A stretch of 64,000 bases of DNA from Bin55 sp028819195 (GTDB taxonomy: Bacteria > Pseudomonadota > Gammaproteobacteria > Pseudomonadales > Azotimanducaceae), in contig JAPPMF010000015.1 of the NCBI GenBank assembly GCA_028819195.1, positions 163,536 to 227,535 on the forward strand. Reading direction: 5' to 3'. Below are positions 17,832 through 25,595 of this stretch, one piece after another (position 1 is the stretch's first letter; each line of letters opens with the position of its first letter). The translations under genes were made by a program, and so were the position numbers. Below the pieces are notes generated by a model, which was not told the origin of the DNA, did no database searches, and saw nothing but the letters and a program-made list of their open reading frames with translations.

Positions 17832-20642
17832 CTATTTCGAGGATTGATCTACACCGATTTCCTTCATCCACGTGTGTAGCTGAGATTTTCCTTCCTCAAG
17901 GTATGTCTCGACTATTTCCAATGCCTCCACGCTGAATCCCGCAAGTACGATGTTCTTCAGGAGATTCTGTATCGAGTCTGCTGGATAAGAAGGAGAGGAA
18001 TCTCGAATCATTGATTGCCAAATTAAGCAGGACTGCTGAGGATAAGATTCACTTACTTTTTCCAACCACTTGAACATATGATAACTGTTGTGTTCGACGT
18101 GTGCGAACGGGGCTACTTCAGTTATCAATTCAAGAGCAGCATCGTCTAGATTGTCTATCAACTCTGACAAAATACAAAGGTTTGAAGCGGTACTCTGACC
18201 TTCTGCATTGTTCAAATCAATCACAGAAAGAACGTTACGCCAAAATGCTTTAATTTTTGGTAATTGATCCTTGTTGTCCTTCCCGATTCTCCAAAACTCC
18301 CAAACGAGCATGTTCAGTTCAGAAGTTTTATTGCGATTTACCAAAACGCTTACAAGGTCTGTCGGGGTCTCTAATGACTCGATCTCAAGACAGAAGGCGA
18401 AGCATACATTTTTTATCACACGGACGTGAGTCAGGTGAGGCAGTGTGTTGTCATCTAAAGTTTTTAGTAGGTGTCCTTTGTTTCTAAGGTATAGATAAAC
18501 GTCTTTTTTGAATGAGGTAAAGTAGGCATAACCTTCCATGGCGCACCTCCACCATTTTGGATCTTTAAGTGAAAAAATGCGACCCATATTTGCATGAACC
18601 CAATCTGTAGACATATAAAGGAGATTAGGGAGATAGTTAGCAAATAATGTAGGAACTTCGTAAGAAATTGGTGAGCTAAGTTCCAACTCTTGATCGTAAA
18701 TAGGTTGATAACGACTCCAGATTTCCGAATGGTCTTTGTCGTTTAGAGCATCAGCATCACGGCATCTTCGTAAGGTTAAGTTAACCAAGGCTTTTATAGA
18801 CTTCCCTCGAGGGCTGTTTATCGCGTTAAATACTGCATCGTTTTTTTCAAAATTTCCAGCTTCTTGGCGTTTGAGTATTAACTCAACAATATTTTCTGAA
18901 ATGTCCAAAAACTCCGATTCAAACGCGTAGTCCACAGTTTTTACACCTGATTCAATCAACGATGCGATTGACCCGACAACCCAACGTCGATTTGGGATCA
19001 TGACATCAACCAATTCCGCATTTTTCTCATCCCAAAAAGTCTCGTCTGAGACGATCGTGTGACAGTAACGAAGCAAAGGTTCCCAAATGTCCCTCCAAGG
19101 CAGTGAGGACTTTTCTTCCCATAATTCCCGATAGGCTTCAACGATTTGATAGGTGTACCTGAGTTCAACGTACTGAAATGCCGAAAGTTCGCGAGAAAAA
19201 GATAAAGCAGAGGATTTGATGTATTCTCTGAATGTGTCAAATAGTCCTTCAATTGGTGATTCAAAGAATTGCGTATTGGACGCTTTGAATTCATTTAAAT
19301 ATTTGATTAATTCTGAAGTCTGCATCGCACTCAGGTGTTCGATAGAGATAGGAGACTTTGGCATGACCTGTCCCCATTGCATGTATGCTTCAAACGATGG
19401 ATGATCAGGTTTAGTTCCCGCTATTTGAACACAATTTCGATAAGCTTCCTCTTCCTTCTCTCCATATTCCCTGATTGCAGCCAACCACTCGGCTTGACGA
19501 TACGCTCGTGTTTGCTCAAGTATTTCGTTATTTTCTGATTTGAGAGAATTAATAGAATGTATGATTGATTCCTTTTGTTTCTCGGTGAAATCTGAGTAGT
19601 GGTGATTAAGCAAATTCCACAATTCATGCTTATAGTGATACTTCGTCCAGAGAATTGGTTTGAGTAACGTATCAAATAGCTTTCCGCAGGTATTAAAGTT
19701 CTTATCAATTGCATGAATTGCAATTCTTCTCAATGTCTTAAAATCGCTATTCAACAAGTGTTTGACATACTCTATACCCGCAGTAGTTTGACTTTCCACG
19801 AATGCGTTTAGCGTGTCACGAAAAAAGTCCAACAACAAGTGAATTGAACTATCGCGATCCTGGTTCTGTTCATGATTTTCGATAGCGGGACGCCAGATCA
19901 CAGACGATTTGTCTGATTCAGGAAGCTCTAATGCAGATTTAATGTTGTTTTCCAATATAGGTAAGACGGGTGCGCCAAGTGACCTGCCCAATGGTGTTGA
20001 AACTCGCTCAATGAACTTATGACACAGGAAAGATTTGCCTCGAATGGACACAGCATTTGAATCGATGGGAAATATCGCTTCTGCGTCGCGTTTAACTTCA
20101 AAAAGAAGTGAAACTAGTCTAGTCGCTAGCTTCTGAGAGTGCTGATCACCTTGATTCAATAATCGGGGTAGCCATTGGGTTCCTATCACTTCTCCTACCA
20201 GCGATGTATCGTAAGGGTCATCCAACCAATAATCCACGATGTCCAAATCAGATTCCGACACATATCCACTCGGAATGTTTGAAATGATTTCCGCAAACTT
20301 CCACCAAGTTCGATAATTACTAAATTGCTTGTTCATTGCAAACTTCGAGATGGAAATGACCAACTCTCGGAATTTCTTTGGGAACTCAGAACTTTCTGCT
20401 CCCTTCAATTCCTGCGAAGTCTTTTCAAGATAGTCTAAAACATACCAGTAAGGAACGATCACGTGCCCTCTGTCGGTGGTTTCTTCGGGACGAGGATTTT
20501 TATCAGGATCAAAGTACCCTTTCTCGGCGAGTGCGTCAAACCATTTAAGTCCGGTTACTTGTTGAAAGAATATCCGTCTTGCTTGTTCCCGTTTATCAAT
20601 ACGATCCAAGACGTCGAGTTCTTTAAATGAGAGATTTGTCAC
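17832..20642 (-). CDS. Large helical-repeat protein partnered with SIR2 (putative sensor)
   Basis: A 936-residue, mostly helical soluble protein without P-loop or nuclease motifs that I can see. Leu/Trp-rich helices of 30-40 residues follow one another, as in HEAT-like arrays. It starts at GTG 20642 and overlaps the SIR2 gene end by 20 bp, so translation is coupled. In DSR-type and DUF4020-type proteins a SIR2 domain is followed by a long helical region in one chain; here the two parts are on separate chains. By analogy this would be the phage-sensing or regulatory subunit. The specific family is not certain. Confidence 0.7.
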   Translation of the reverse strand: MTNLSFKELDVLDRIDKREQARRIFFQQVTGLKWFDALAEKGYFDPDKNPRPEETTDRGHVIVPYWYVLDYLEKTSQELKGAESSEFPKKFRELVISISKFAMNKQFSNYRTWWKFAEIISNIPSGYVSESDLDIVDYWLDDPYDTSLVGEVIGTQWLPRLLNQGDQHSQKLATRLVSLLFEVKRDAEAIFPIDSNAVSIRGKSFLCHKFIERVSTPLGRSLGAPVLPILENNIKSALELPESDKSSVIWRPAIENHEQNQDRDSSIHLLLDFFRDTLNAFVESQTTAGIEYVKHLLNSDFKTLRRIAIHAIDKNFNTCGKLFDTLLKPILWTKYHYKHELWNLLNHHYSDFTEKQKESIIHSINSLKSENNEILEQTRAYRQAEWLAAIREYGEKEEEAYRNCVQIAGTKPDHPSFEAYMQWGQVMPKSPISIEHLSAMQTSELIKYLNEFKASNTQFFESPIEGLFDTFREYIKSSALSFSRELSAFQYVELRYTYQIVEAYRELWEEKSSLPWRDIWEPLLRYCHTIVSDETFWDEKNAELVDVMIPNRRWVVGSIASLIESGVKTVDYAFESEFLDISENIVELILKRQEAGNFEKNDAVFNAINSPRGKSIKALVNLTLRRCRDADALNDKDHSEIWSRYQPIYDQELELSSPISYEVPTLFANYLPNLLYMSTDWVHANMGRIFSLKDPKWWRCAMEGYAYFTSFKKDVYLYLRNKGHLLKTLDDNTLPHLTHVRVIKNVCFAFCLEIESLETPTDLVSVLVNRNKTSELNMLVWEFWRIGKDNKDQLPKIKAFWRNVLSVIDLNNAEGQSTASNLCILSELIDNLDDAALELITEVAPFAHVEHNSYHMFKWLEKVSESYPQQSCLIWQSMIRDSSPSYPADSIQNLLKNIVLAGFSVEALEIVETYLEEGKSQLHTWMKEIGVDQSSK

Positions 20643-21555
20643 TCTTTAAAACCTCGTTGATTGCTTCAACATCCTGCGATAACGCTCGAGACTTTACATC
20701 GATTCTATTTGCCCAGTGTTCCACAATTCGGTCCAAAACTTCATAGGATTTGTCATCTAATCGAAAGCCAAGTAATTCCAGTCCAAAGGATTTTTGATAG
20801 TACATTTGAAGGTATTTGTACAAACATATCTGTGAACTGTAGAATCCTTGCAATTTAAATAGTCTTCGTTGACCCGATTCTTCTCGCACCGCCCCTTGCC
20901 GGAGAATGTGTTCGAGTATCTCAGATTCTTTCAATCCATAGCCAATAAATACAACGGTCTTCTCCTTGAAAAGGTGTACAAGGAGTGCCTGTACATATTT
21001 GTTATCATAGAGTTTGAGATAATCACTCATGGTTAAGACCATTTTTGAAGGTTGGTCGCATACCCCATGAAGGTGAATCACATTACCGATATCATCAAGA
21101 ACATTGGGATATATGCGAGTACAGGAAGTGATTCGAGTGCCGCGTCTTTGTGTTGTCGAATCGCTGATCGATTTTGTTGGTGGAGGTTCTAGGTTAACGT
21201 CATAATTTGTGGTTACAAAGGTACAACCAATTTTGTTCAACTGATTGTAAATGTCGCTATTGGCATCCTTTGGACTCGTAAAGTAGTTTTCGTAGTCTAA
21301 ATCAGATTTCAAAATTTGCGCAATCGACAACTTTTTTCTCGGGTCAAGCGATTTCAATGCTTGGACGTCGTTGTAATCGATAACTTCTAAAGACGCAAGT
21401 TTTTCAAGAACCTTGTTTGCGAGTTGATCCCACGAAGGCAAATTCAGTCTTTGTGATACACCCGAACCAACAAAAATAATCAACTTTCCACGACTCGCTG
21501 CCTGAATCACCTCGGGTGGAACGGGTACGATTGGCTCTAAGCTCAGTTCGCTCAC
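20623..21555 (-). CDS. SIR2-like NAD-hydrolysing domain protein
   Basis: A 310-residue protein with the SIR2 nucleotide-binding start (LIIFVGSGVSQ near residue 26), the TTNYD motif near residue 115, the catalytic-His motif VIHLHGVCD near residue 159, and FIGYGLKESEI near residue 203. Such SIR2_2-type domains in defence systems degrade NAD+ on phage infection and halt growth. The conserved Asn and His are present, so activity is plausible. It is first in a two-gene unit with the 936-residue helical protein, and a 170-residue gene lies 86 bp upstream on the same strand. Confidence 0.85.
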   Translation of the reverse strand: MSELSLEPIVPVPPEVIQAASRGKLIIFVGSGVSQRLNLPSWDQLANKVLEKLASLEVIDYNDVQALKSLDPRKKLSIAQILKSDLDYENYFTSPKDANSDIYNQLNKIGCTFVTTNYDVNLEPPPTKSISDSTTQRRGTRITSCTRIYPNVLDDIGNVIHLHGVCDQPSKMVLTMSDYLKLYDNKYVQALLVHLFKEKTVVFIGYGLKESEILEHILRQGAVREESGQRRLFKLQGFYSSQICLYKYLQMYYQKSFGLELLGFRLDDKSYEVLDRIVEHWANRIDVKSRALSQDVEAINEVLKSDKSLI

Positions 21556-21641
21556 TTCAGTGTCGTGTAGAATTCAGACGGCAGTGATAAAGCTTAGTTT
21601 GTTAAGAGCGAAACAGTTCCAGCAACATCGTATTGAGTCGA

Positions 21642-22154
21642 CTAAGGCCAATGACTGTCAGCATCCGTAGAGAATTTGAGTGCTGAACTTTTATATACTT
21701 TGCCGGAACCCGTAGTACACCGTGCATGTACCGTCACGGTCTTAGAAACCAATCCAGTGTGATTCGAAGGAAGGTATAGAAATCTGAGATGTTTCGAGAG
21801 TTGTTCGGCGGGAATGTACCAATTCTCCATTGATCCAGACTCTATCTTATGTGGGAGCTGTGGATGAGTCCGTAAAACTGGGGCGGTTGACGGAACGGGG
21901 AATCCATAAGATTTACAAAACATTACTCTGACATCTTTGATCTGAATATCGAATTTGTTCTTGTTCTGTATGTTGATTTTAAGAGCCGATTCCGTGAAGC
22001 CGTATTCTCGTGAAATCGGTCCACGTTCTGTTTCAATTAGAACTGTAACTTTCCTGAAGCGAATGGAGACTTCGTGCAGCAATCTTTTGAGCAACTTTAA
22101 GATCCCGAGAGTTTCGAAGTGTTCACCACTAAGGTCCTTTAACATGTCAAGCAT
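21642..22154 (-). CDS. Hypothetical protein with beta-sandwich-like region
   Basis: 170 residues, not recognised. An N-terminal helical part (residues 1-35) is followed by alternating strands (LKINIQNKNKFDIQIKDVRV, then VTVHARCTTGSGKVYKS) like an immunoglobulin-type fold. A good ribosome-binding site (GAGGA) precedes ATG 22154. It lies upstream of the SIR2 gene on the same strand with an 86-bp gap and may share its transcript. There are no membrane segments. Role unknown; an accessory or sensor role is a guess from position. Confidence 0.55.
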   Translation of the reverse strand: MLDMLKDLSGEHFETLGILKLLKRLLHEVSIRFRKVTVLIETERGPISREYGFTESALKINIQNKNKFDIQIKDVRVMFCKSYGFPVPSTAPVLRTHPQLPHKIESGSMENWYIPAEQLSKHLRFLYLPSNHTGLVSKTVTVHARCTTGSGKVYKSSALKFSTDADSHWP

Positions 22155-22606
22155 AATTTTTCCTCACGCGATTATTCCTGTCATTAGTTGTGTCTTGAGA
22201 ATGAATTGATGTCTTTTTGTCTTTAACGTGGGACACGATTCGGTTAGGTTTTGGCTTATTCTGATCCATTCCTACCGCTTTCGGTAATATAGCACTTCAT
22301 CTCGGCCAAATTTGGCATTCAACCATTGGGTGTAGTGCCAACTTGTTCAAAATGGATTTCTTCAGTTGAAATATCTTCACGTATGAAGACAGTACCGTCA
22401 TTTCTCTTCAACTCAGGTGCGACAAACACTATCACAAATAAGCTCCTCGGCCATTAACTTAAGTTGAAGGGTTATACACATTGTTGTTTTGTGACGGTTA
22501 AGTTCTAAACGAGGTTTGAATTTGACTGAACTCTCATATCCTAACTCCTGAAGGTTCTCCTGTGGTACCTACTGATTGACTTGTGAACCTTATCATGTGA
22601 ATTTCC
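22155..22606. other. Intergenic stretch with one short minus-strand ORF
   Basis: About 450 bp without a convincing gene. On the minus strand, 22319-22435 (GTG start, 38 residues) reads FVAPELKRNDGTVFIRED and so on, protein-like in composition but with no visible ribosome-binding site, so it may be a relict. The rest is AT-rich with frequent stops in all frames. Confidence 0.3.
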
Positions 22607-22996
22607 TCACGGACTTAATACCCATGGGGGTAAATTGACGTGAATTGGTGGTACATCAGGTGCTCTTTCGCCAATCCAAGGTTGTAGTGAATCAAAAAGA
22701 AAACGTTCAATCCCATCTAAGTTTTCTCGATGGAGTACATCAGCCCATGTGACGTACATATCGCCTAAAAAGGCATATTCGTTAATCATCTCATCTTCTC
22801 TGTGCTCTTTAAATCTGTCTTGAAAAGATCGGTTTTCGGACCAAACTTGTCCAACACGTATAACCCTCGGAGATTCGCCTTGTTCTTCTTCAAGCCAAAT
22901 CACGTACACGCCTTGTCTCGCCGATATTGAGTTTAAATTCAGCTCAAAAAACGAGCACGGAACCCCTCCCCTACATTTTTTCCATTCAAGATGCAT
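22607..22996 (-). CDS. GIY-YIG-like nuclease-fold protein
   Basis: 129 residues. The pattern resembles a GIY-YIG nuclease core: GVYVIW near residue 30, VIRVGQ near residue 46 (in place of YIG), an Arg in DRFKEHR near 62, a Glu in IERFLFDSLQPW near 97, and Asn in HVNLP near the end. A strong ribosome-binding site AAGGAGG lies seven bases before ATG 22996. The second motif is not canonical, so cleavage activity is uncertain. It is alone between the SIR2 cluster and the divergent GHKL operon, and could be a small restriction or effector nuclease. Confidence 0.6.
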   Translation of the reverse strand: MHLEWKKCRGGVPCSFFELNLNSISARQGVYVIWLEEEQGESPRVIRVGQVWSENRSFQDRFKEHREDEMINEYAFLGDMYVTWADVLHRENLDGIERFLFDSLQPWIGERAPDVPPIHVNLPPWVLSP

Positions 22997-23296
22997 ATAT
23001 CTTCCTCCTTGCGAAAAATCTACACCTGTTACATATTAGGTTATTGTTACAAATCAAGTTCAATACTCCTTTATCGAACGTTTAAGCACATTTTTTGTGT
23101 AAACTAATCGGTATTCCTCGTCATGACCGATGCAAATGTCTTCCATGTAACATAGAGTATGTTAGTATTTGAAATCATCGAATATTATATTGTTCCCATT
23201 TGAGAATATGTGATGAGAACGCAGGATGTAGGGGCTAGAATAGACCTATCGTGTAGAAAAGTATGAAAGTCCCTAAAGTATCATCTAGAGAATGCT

Positions 23297-23323
23297 GTGT
23301 CTCAAATCACATATACGAGACAC
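23297..23323. repeat. Inverted repeat GTGTCTC-N13-GAGACAC
   Basis: Two perfect 7-bp arms (23297-23303 and 23317-23323) separated by 13 bases, in the spacer between divergent genes. No T run follows, so it is more likely an operator than a terminator. Function is inferred from position only. Confidence 0.5.
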
Positions 23324-23422
23324 CACGATGTAATCGCATTCGAATGCTCAATGTTGTTAAGAGAATAGGAAAAAATACTGGTACACAACCAATCGAACTG
23401 AATGCCGAAAGGACATTGTAGA

Positions 23423-23436
23423 ATTTTGATCAAAAT
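23423..23436. promoter_or_regulatory. Perfect palindrome ATTTTGATCAAAAT
   Basis: A 14-bp perfect palindrome whose end is 51 bp before the ATG of the GHKL ATPase gene (23488), a usual place for an operator overlapping a promoter. The binding protein is unknown; no obvious repressor gene is adjacent. Confidence 0.45.
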
Positions 23437-23487
23437 GTGACTCTTTAAGGGTTCCGGAACACGATTGCACTACCCCACCATTTACAG

Positions 23488-24561
23488 ATGAAAAAGTGGT
23501 CTGAAAAACAACGAACGCACAACTTACGGCATGCACTGAAGTTGAATGAACGTAGACTTCGATCTAAACGTCAGCGAAAGAAAACTCGGAAATCTCATGA
23601 ACGTAAACCACGTTTCAGAAGACGATTGGAGTCACCTCGCACTGAAAGGATAACATGTCCCGAACAACTCTCATTAGAGCATGACCGTACAGGAGTCATC
23701 GATGTAGTCAGACATATTCGATATATCAGCTCTGTACCAAGTAAGAACCCATACATTGACTTTCGAAAAATCCAAACGGTTTCATTATCTGGAGCATTGA
23801 TTCTGGTTGCAGAGCTTGATAGATGGAACAAACTCAAACGAAGTGACGAAGATCGCCTCAATACCATTGATGTCCACGAATGGAATTCTAAGATTCGCTA
23901 TTCGCTTGGACAAATGGGCTTCTTCCAGCTGCTGAAGGCCAATTACCCAAGAGATTTGCAAATGGCTGATAAGGCAGAGCACTTCGATTCGTTTCAATAC
24001 GTAAAATACAGGACAGACTCAAAGCTCGATGGGCAGGCTATTGAAGAGTTTCGACGAAATCAATTGGAACCAGTCCTTGGTACCATTCCCAGCCCAAAAC
24101 ACTTCTATGGTGCCCTTGTTGAGGCGATGACTAATGTCGATTATCATGCTTACGAAGATAAAGCACACTACCCGAATTGGTGGCTTTCCGCCGCAATTGA
24201 TAAAACAACGAAGGAAACGCGAATAATGCTGTTTGATCAAGGTGCGGGAATCCCCAAGACGATACCAAAGAACTTTGTCGAGGCCTTCGTGTCCGTATTC
24301 GGAAATAACCACGCAAAATTGATCGAAGCAGCACATACACTAGGGCTATCCGCAAGTAAGAAAAAGAATCGTGGTATCGGCTTGCAAAGGGATGTCAAAA
24401 ACTACTGGGATATCATGAAGAAAGACGGTTCATACTCTGTTCAAAGTTTGAAAGGTGAGTACACCCTCGAGAAAATGTGTGGAGTCGTGACAGAAACAAG
24501 AGTTGAGAATCATCAATCTGAACTACCCGGTACACTCATTGAATGGAGAATAAAACGATGA
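23488..24561 (+). CDS. GHKL-type ATPase with basic N-terminus (STAS-HATPase)
   Basis: 357 residues. Residues 1-55 are extremely Arg/Lys-rich (RLRSKRQRKKTRKSHERK), likely to touch nucleic acid. Residues about 85-165 resemble a STAS-like fold (FRKIQTVSLSGALILVAELD). Residues 200-357 hold GHKL ATPase motifs: N-box EAMTNVDYHAY near 212, G1 LFDQGAGIP near 248, G2 NRGIGLQ near 293 and a terminal GTLIEWRI strand. This is the fold of anti-sigma kinases such as RsbW. Its stop overlaps the following STAS-like gene (ATGATG), so the two are coupled. Such operons are found among defence genes, but the function is not established to my knowledge. Confidence 0.8.
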   Translation: MKKWSEKQRTHNLRHALKLNERRLRSKRQRKKTRKSHERKPRFRRRLESPRTERITCPEQLSLEHDRTGVIDVVRHIRYISSVPSKNPYIDFRKIQTVSLSGALILVAELDRWNKLKRSDEDRLNTIDVHEWNSKIRYSLGQMGFFQLLKANYPRDLQMADKAEHFDSFQYVKYRTDSKLDGQAIEEFRRNQLEPVLGTIPSPKHFYGALVEAMTNVDYHAYEDKAHYPNWWLSAAIDKTTKETRIMLFDQGAGIPKTIPKNFVEAFVSVFGNNHAKLIEAAHTLGLSASKKKNRGIGLQRDVKNYWDIMKKDGSYSVQSLKGEYTLEKMCGVVTETRVENHQSELPGTLIEWRIKR

Positions 24562-24896
24562 TGGACGAGATTACTATTTCTATAGCCAACGACTTTACCG
24601 AATTTCCAGGTGGAAGATTTCCTGAAGATGGACCGTATAACGGTACGACATTCAGAAATGAGCATCTTGTTCCCCACCTACGTGAGGGTAAGAGCGTGGT
24701 AGTATCTTTCGATGGAGTAGCAGGGTTTGGTTCTTCATTTTTGGAAGAAGCGTTCGGAGGTCTAGTTCGAGAGAACCACTTTAGGGAAAACGAGTTAAAC
24801 GCTCAACTAAAACTTGTCTCGAGTGATGATGAGTTCACAGACTTCATAGAAATTGCTTGGGAATTCATCCGAGGTGCTGTCACAGAACAGCAATGA
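24558..24896 (+). CDS. STAS-like DUF4325 protein
   Basis: 112 residues with the DUF4325 signature: DFTEFPGGRFPEDGPYNG at the start, then VVVSFDGVAGFGSSFLEEAF near residue 50 and GGLVRENHF. DUF4325 resembles the STAS fold of anti-anti-sigma factors, with the segment after DGV in the place of the regulatory phosphoserine. I start it at ATG 24558 (GGAG at 24545-24548) rather than 24543. Likely partner of the GHKL ATPase just upstream, in the manner of RsbV/RsbW partner switching; this is inferred. Confidence 0.8.
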   Translation: MMDEITISIANDFTEFPGGRFPEDGPYNGTTFRNEHLVPHLREGKSVVVSFDGVAGFGSSFLEEAFGGLVRENHFRENELNAQLKLVSSDDEFTDFIEIAWEFIRGAVTEQQ

Positions 24897-24899
24897 AGA

Positions 24900-25343
24900 A
24901 TGAAGACACTCATTGATCTCCTACCATCAGCTTTCTTTTCTACAGTATTCGGTGTTGTATTGGGGTTTTTAGGTAACTTCATTGTTCAGCACATACTGTA
25001 CCGTCGTAGCGTACGCATTGATGCTTTTCGAAATATGCTTACCGAGTACACCATGATTGTGTCGAAATATTGGATAGGGTCTCATGAATCCGCTGCTGAT
25101 AAAGCGACGGCAGAGGCAGAGATTAAGGTTCGGCAAATGATTCTTATGAGCGAGTTTCGATCGTTATCAAAGAAATATTCAGCCGTTCGTAGGATATGGA
25201 CCAATGATCGAGACCAAATTCGCGCTGATCTATTGCGCGACGCAACAGGAGGTTTATTTGAATCCACAAATTGGAAACCAGATCCTAATAGGGCACATGC
25301 AGTAACTAGAACGGCCTCTAGAGTGCTTGCAAGACTTCCTTAA
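24900..25343 (+). CDS. Single-TM protein of the GHKL/STAS operon
   Basis: 147 residues with one N-terminal membrane segment (about residues 8-30, FSTVFGVVLGFLGNFIVQHI). A basic, helical cytoplasmic part follows, with RRSVRIDAFRNMLTEYTMIV and a C-terminal KPDPNRAHAVTRTASRVLAR. The ATG at 24900 is three bases after the preceding stop, so it is the third gene of the operon. A membrane output or anchor for the ATPase/STAS pair is a reasonable guess. Not a family I can name with confidence. Confidence 0.65.
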   Translation: MKTLIDLLPSAFFSTVFGVVLGFLGNFIVQHILYRRSVRIDAFRNMLTEYTMIVSKYWIGSHESAADKATAEAEIKVRQMILMSEFRSLSKKYSAVRRIWTNDRDQIRADLLRDATGGLFESTNWKPDPNRAHAVTRTASRVLARLP

Positions 25344-25595
25344 CCCTGAGGAATAGCAACTCGTTCGTGGTTGTGTCTGACTATGGGCACTTGAACAAGA
25401 TGTTATGGAGTTCCTAAATGCGCTATTTCGCGGAACTTCGGTCACCCTTTGAACAAATTCAAAGATTGCAGGATCAGATTAGGCTAGCCCAGCCACCTTG
25501 GTGATCAACGCCGCGACAAACTGATACATTGGGTTTGTCTTGGCTCAAGTATCTTCGTAAACGTTTGTATTAATCTACCACGTACTAGAATATTT

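Larger units (their letters stand above)
22997..23487. other. Divergent regulatory region before the GHKL/STAS operon
   Basis: 490 bp between the GIY-YIG gene (minus) and the GHKL ATPase gene (plus), AT-rich and without a convincing ORF. It contains a 7-bp inverted repeat with a 13-base spacer (23297-23323) and a perfect 14-bp palindrome (23423-23436). Both are candidate protein-binding sites for control of the divergent operons. Confidence 0.45.
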
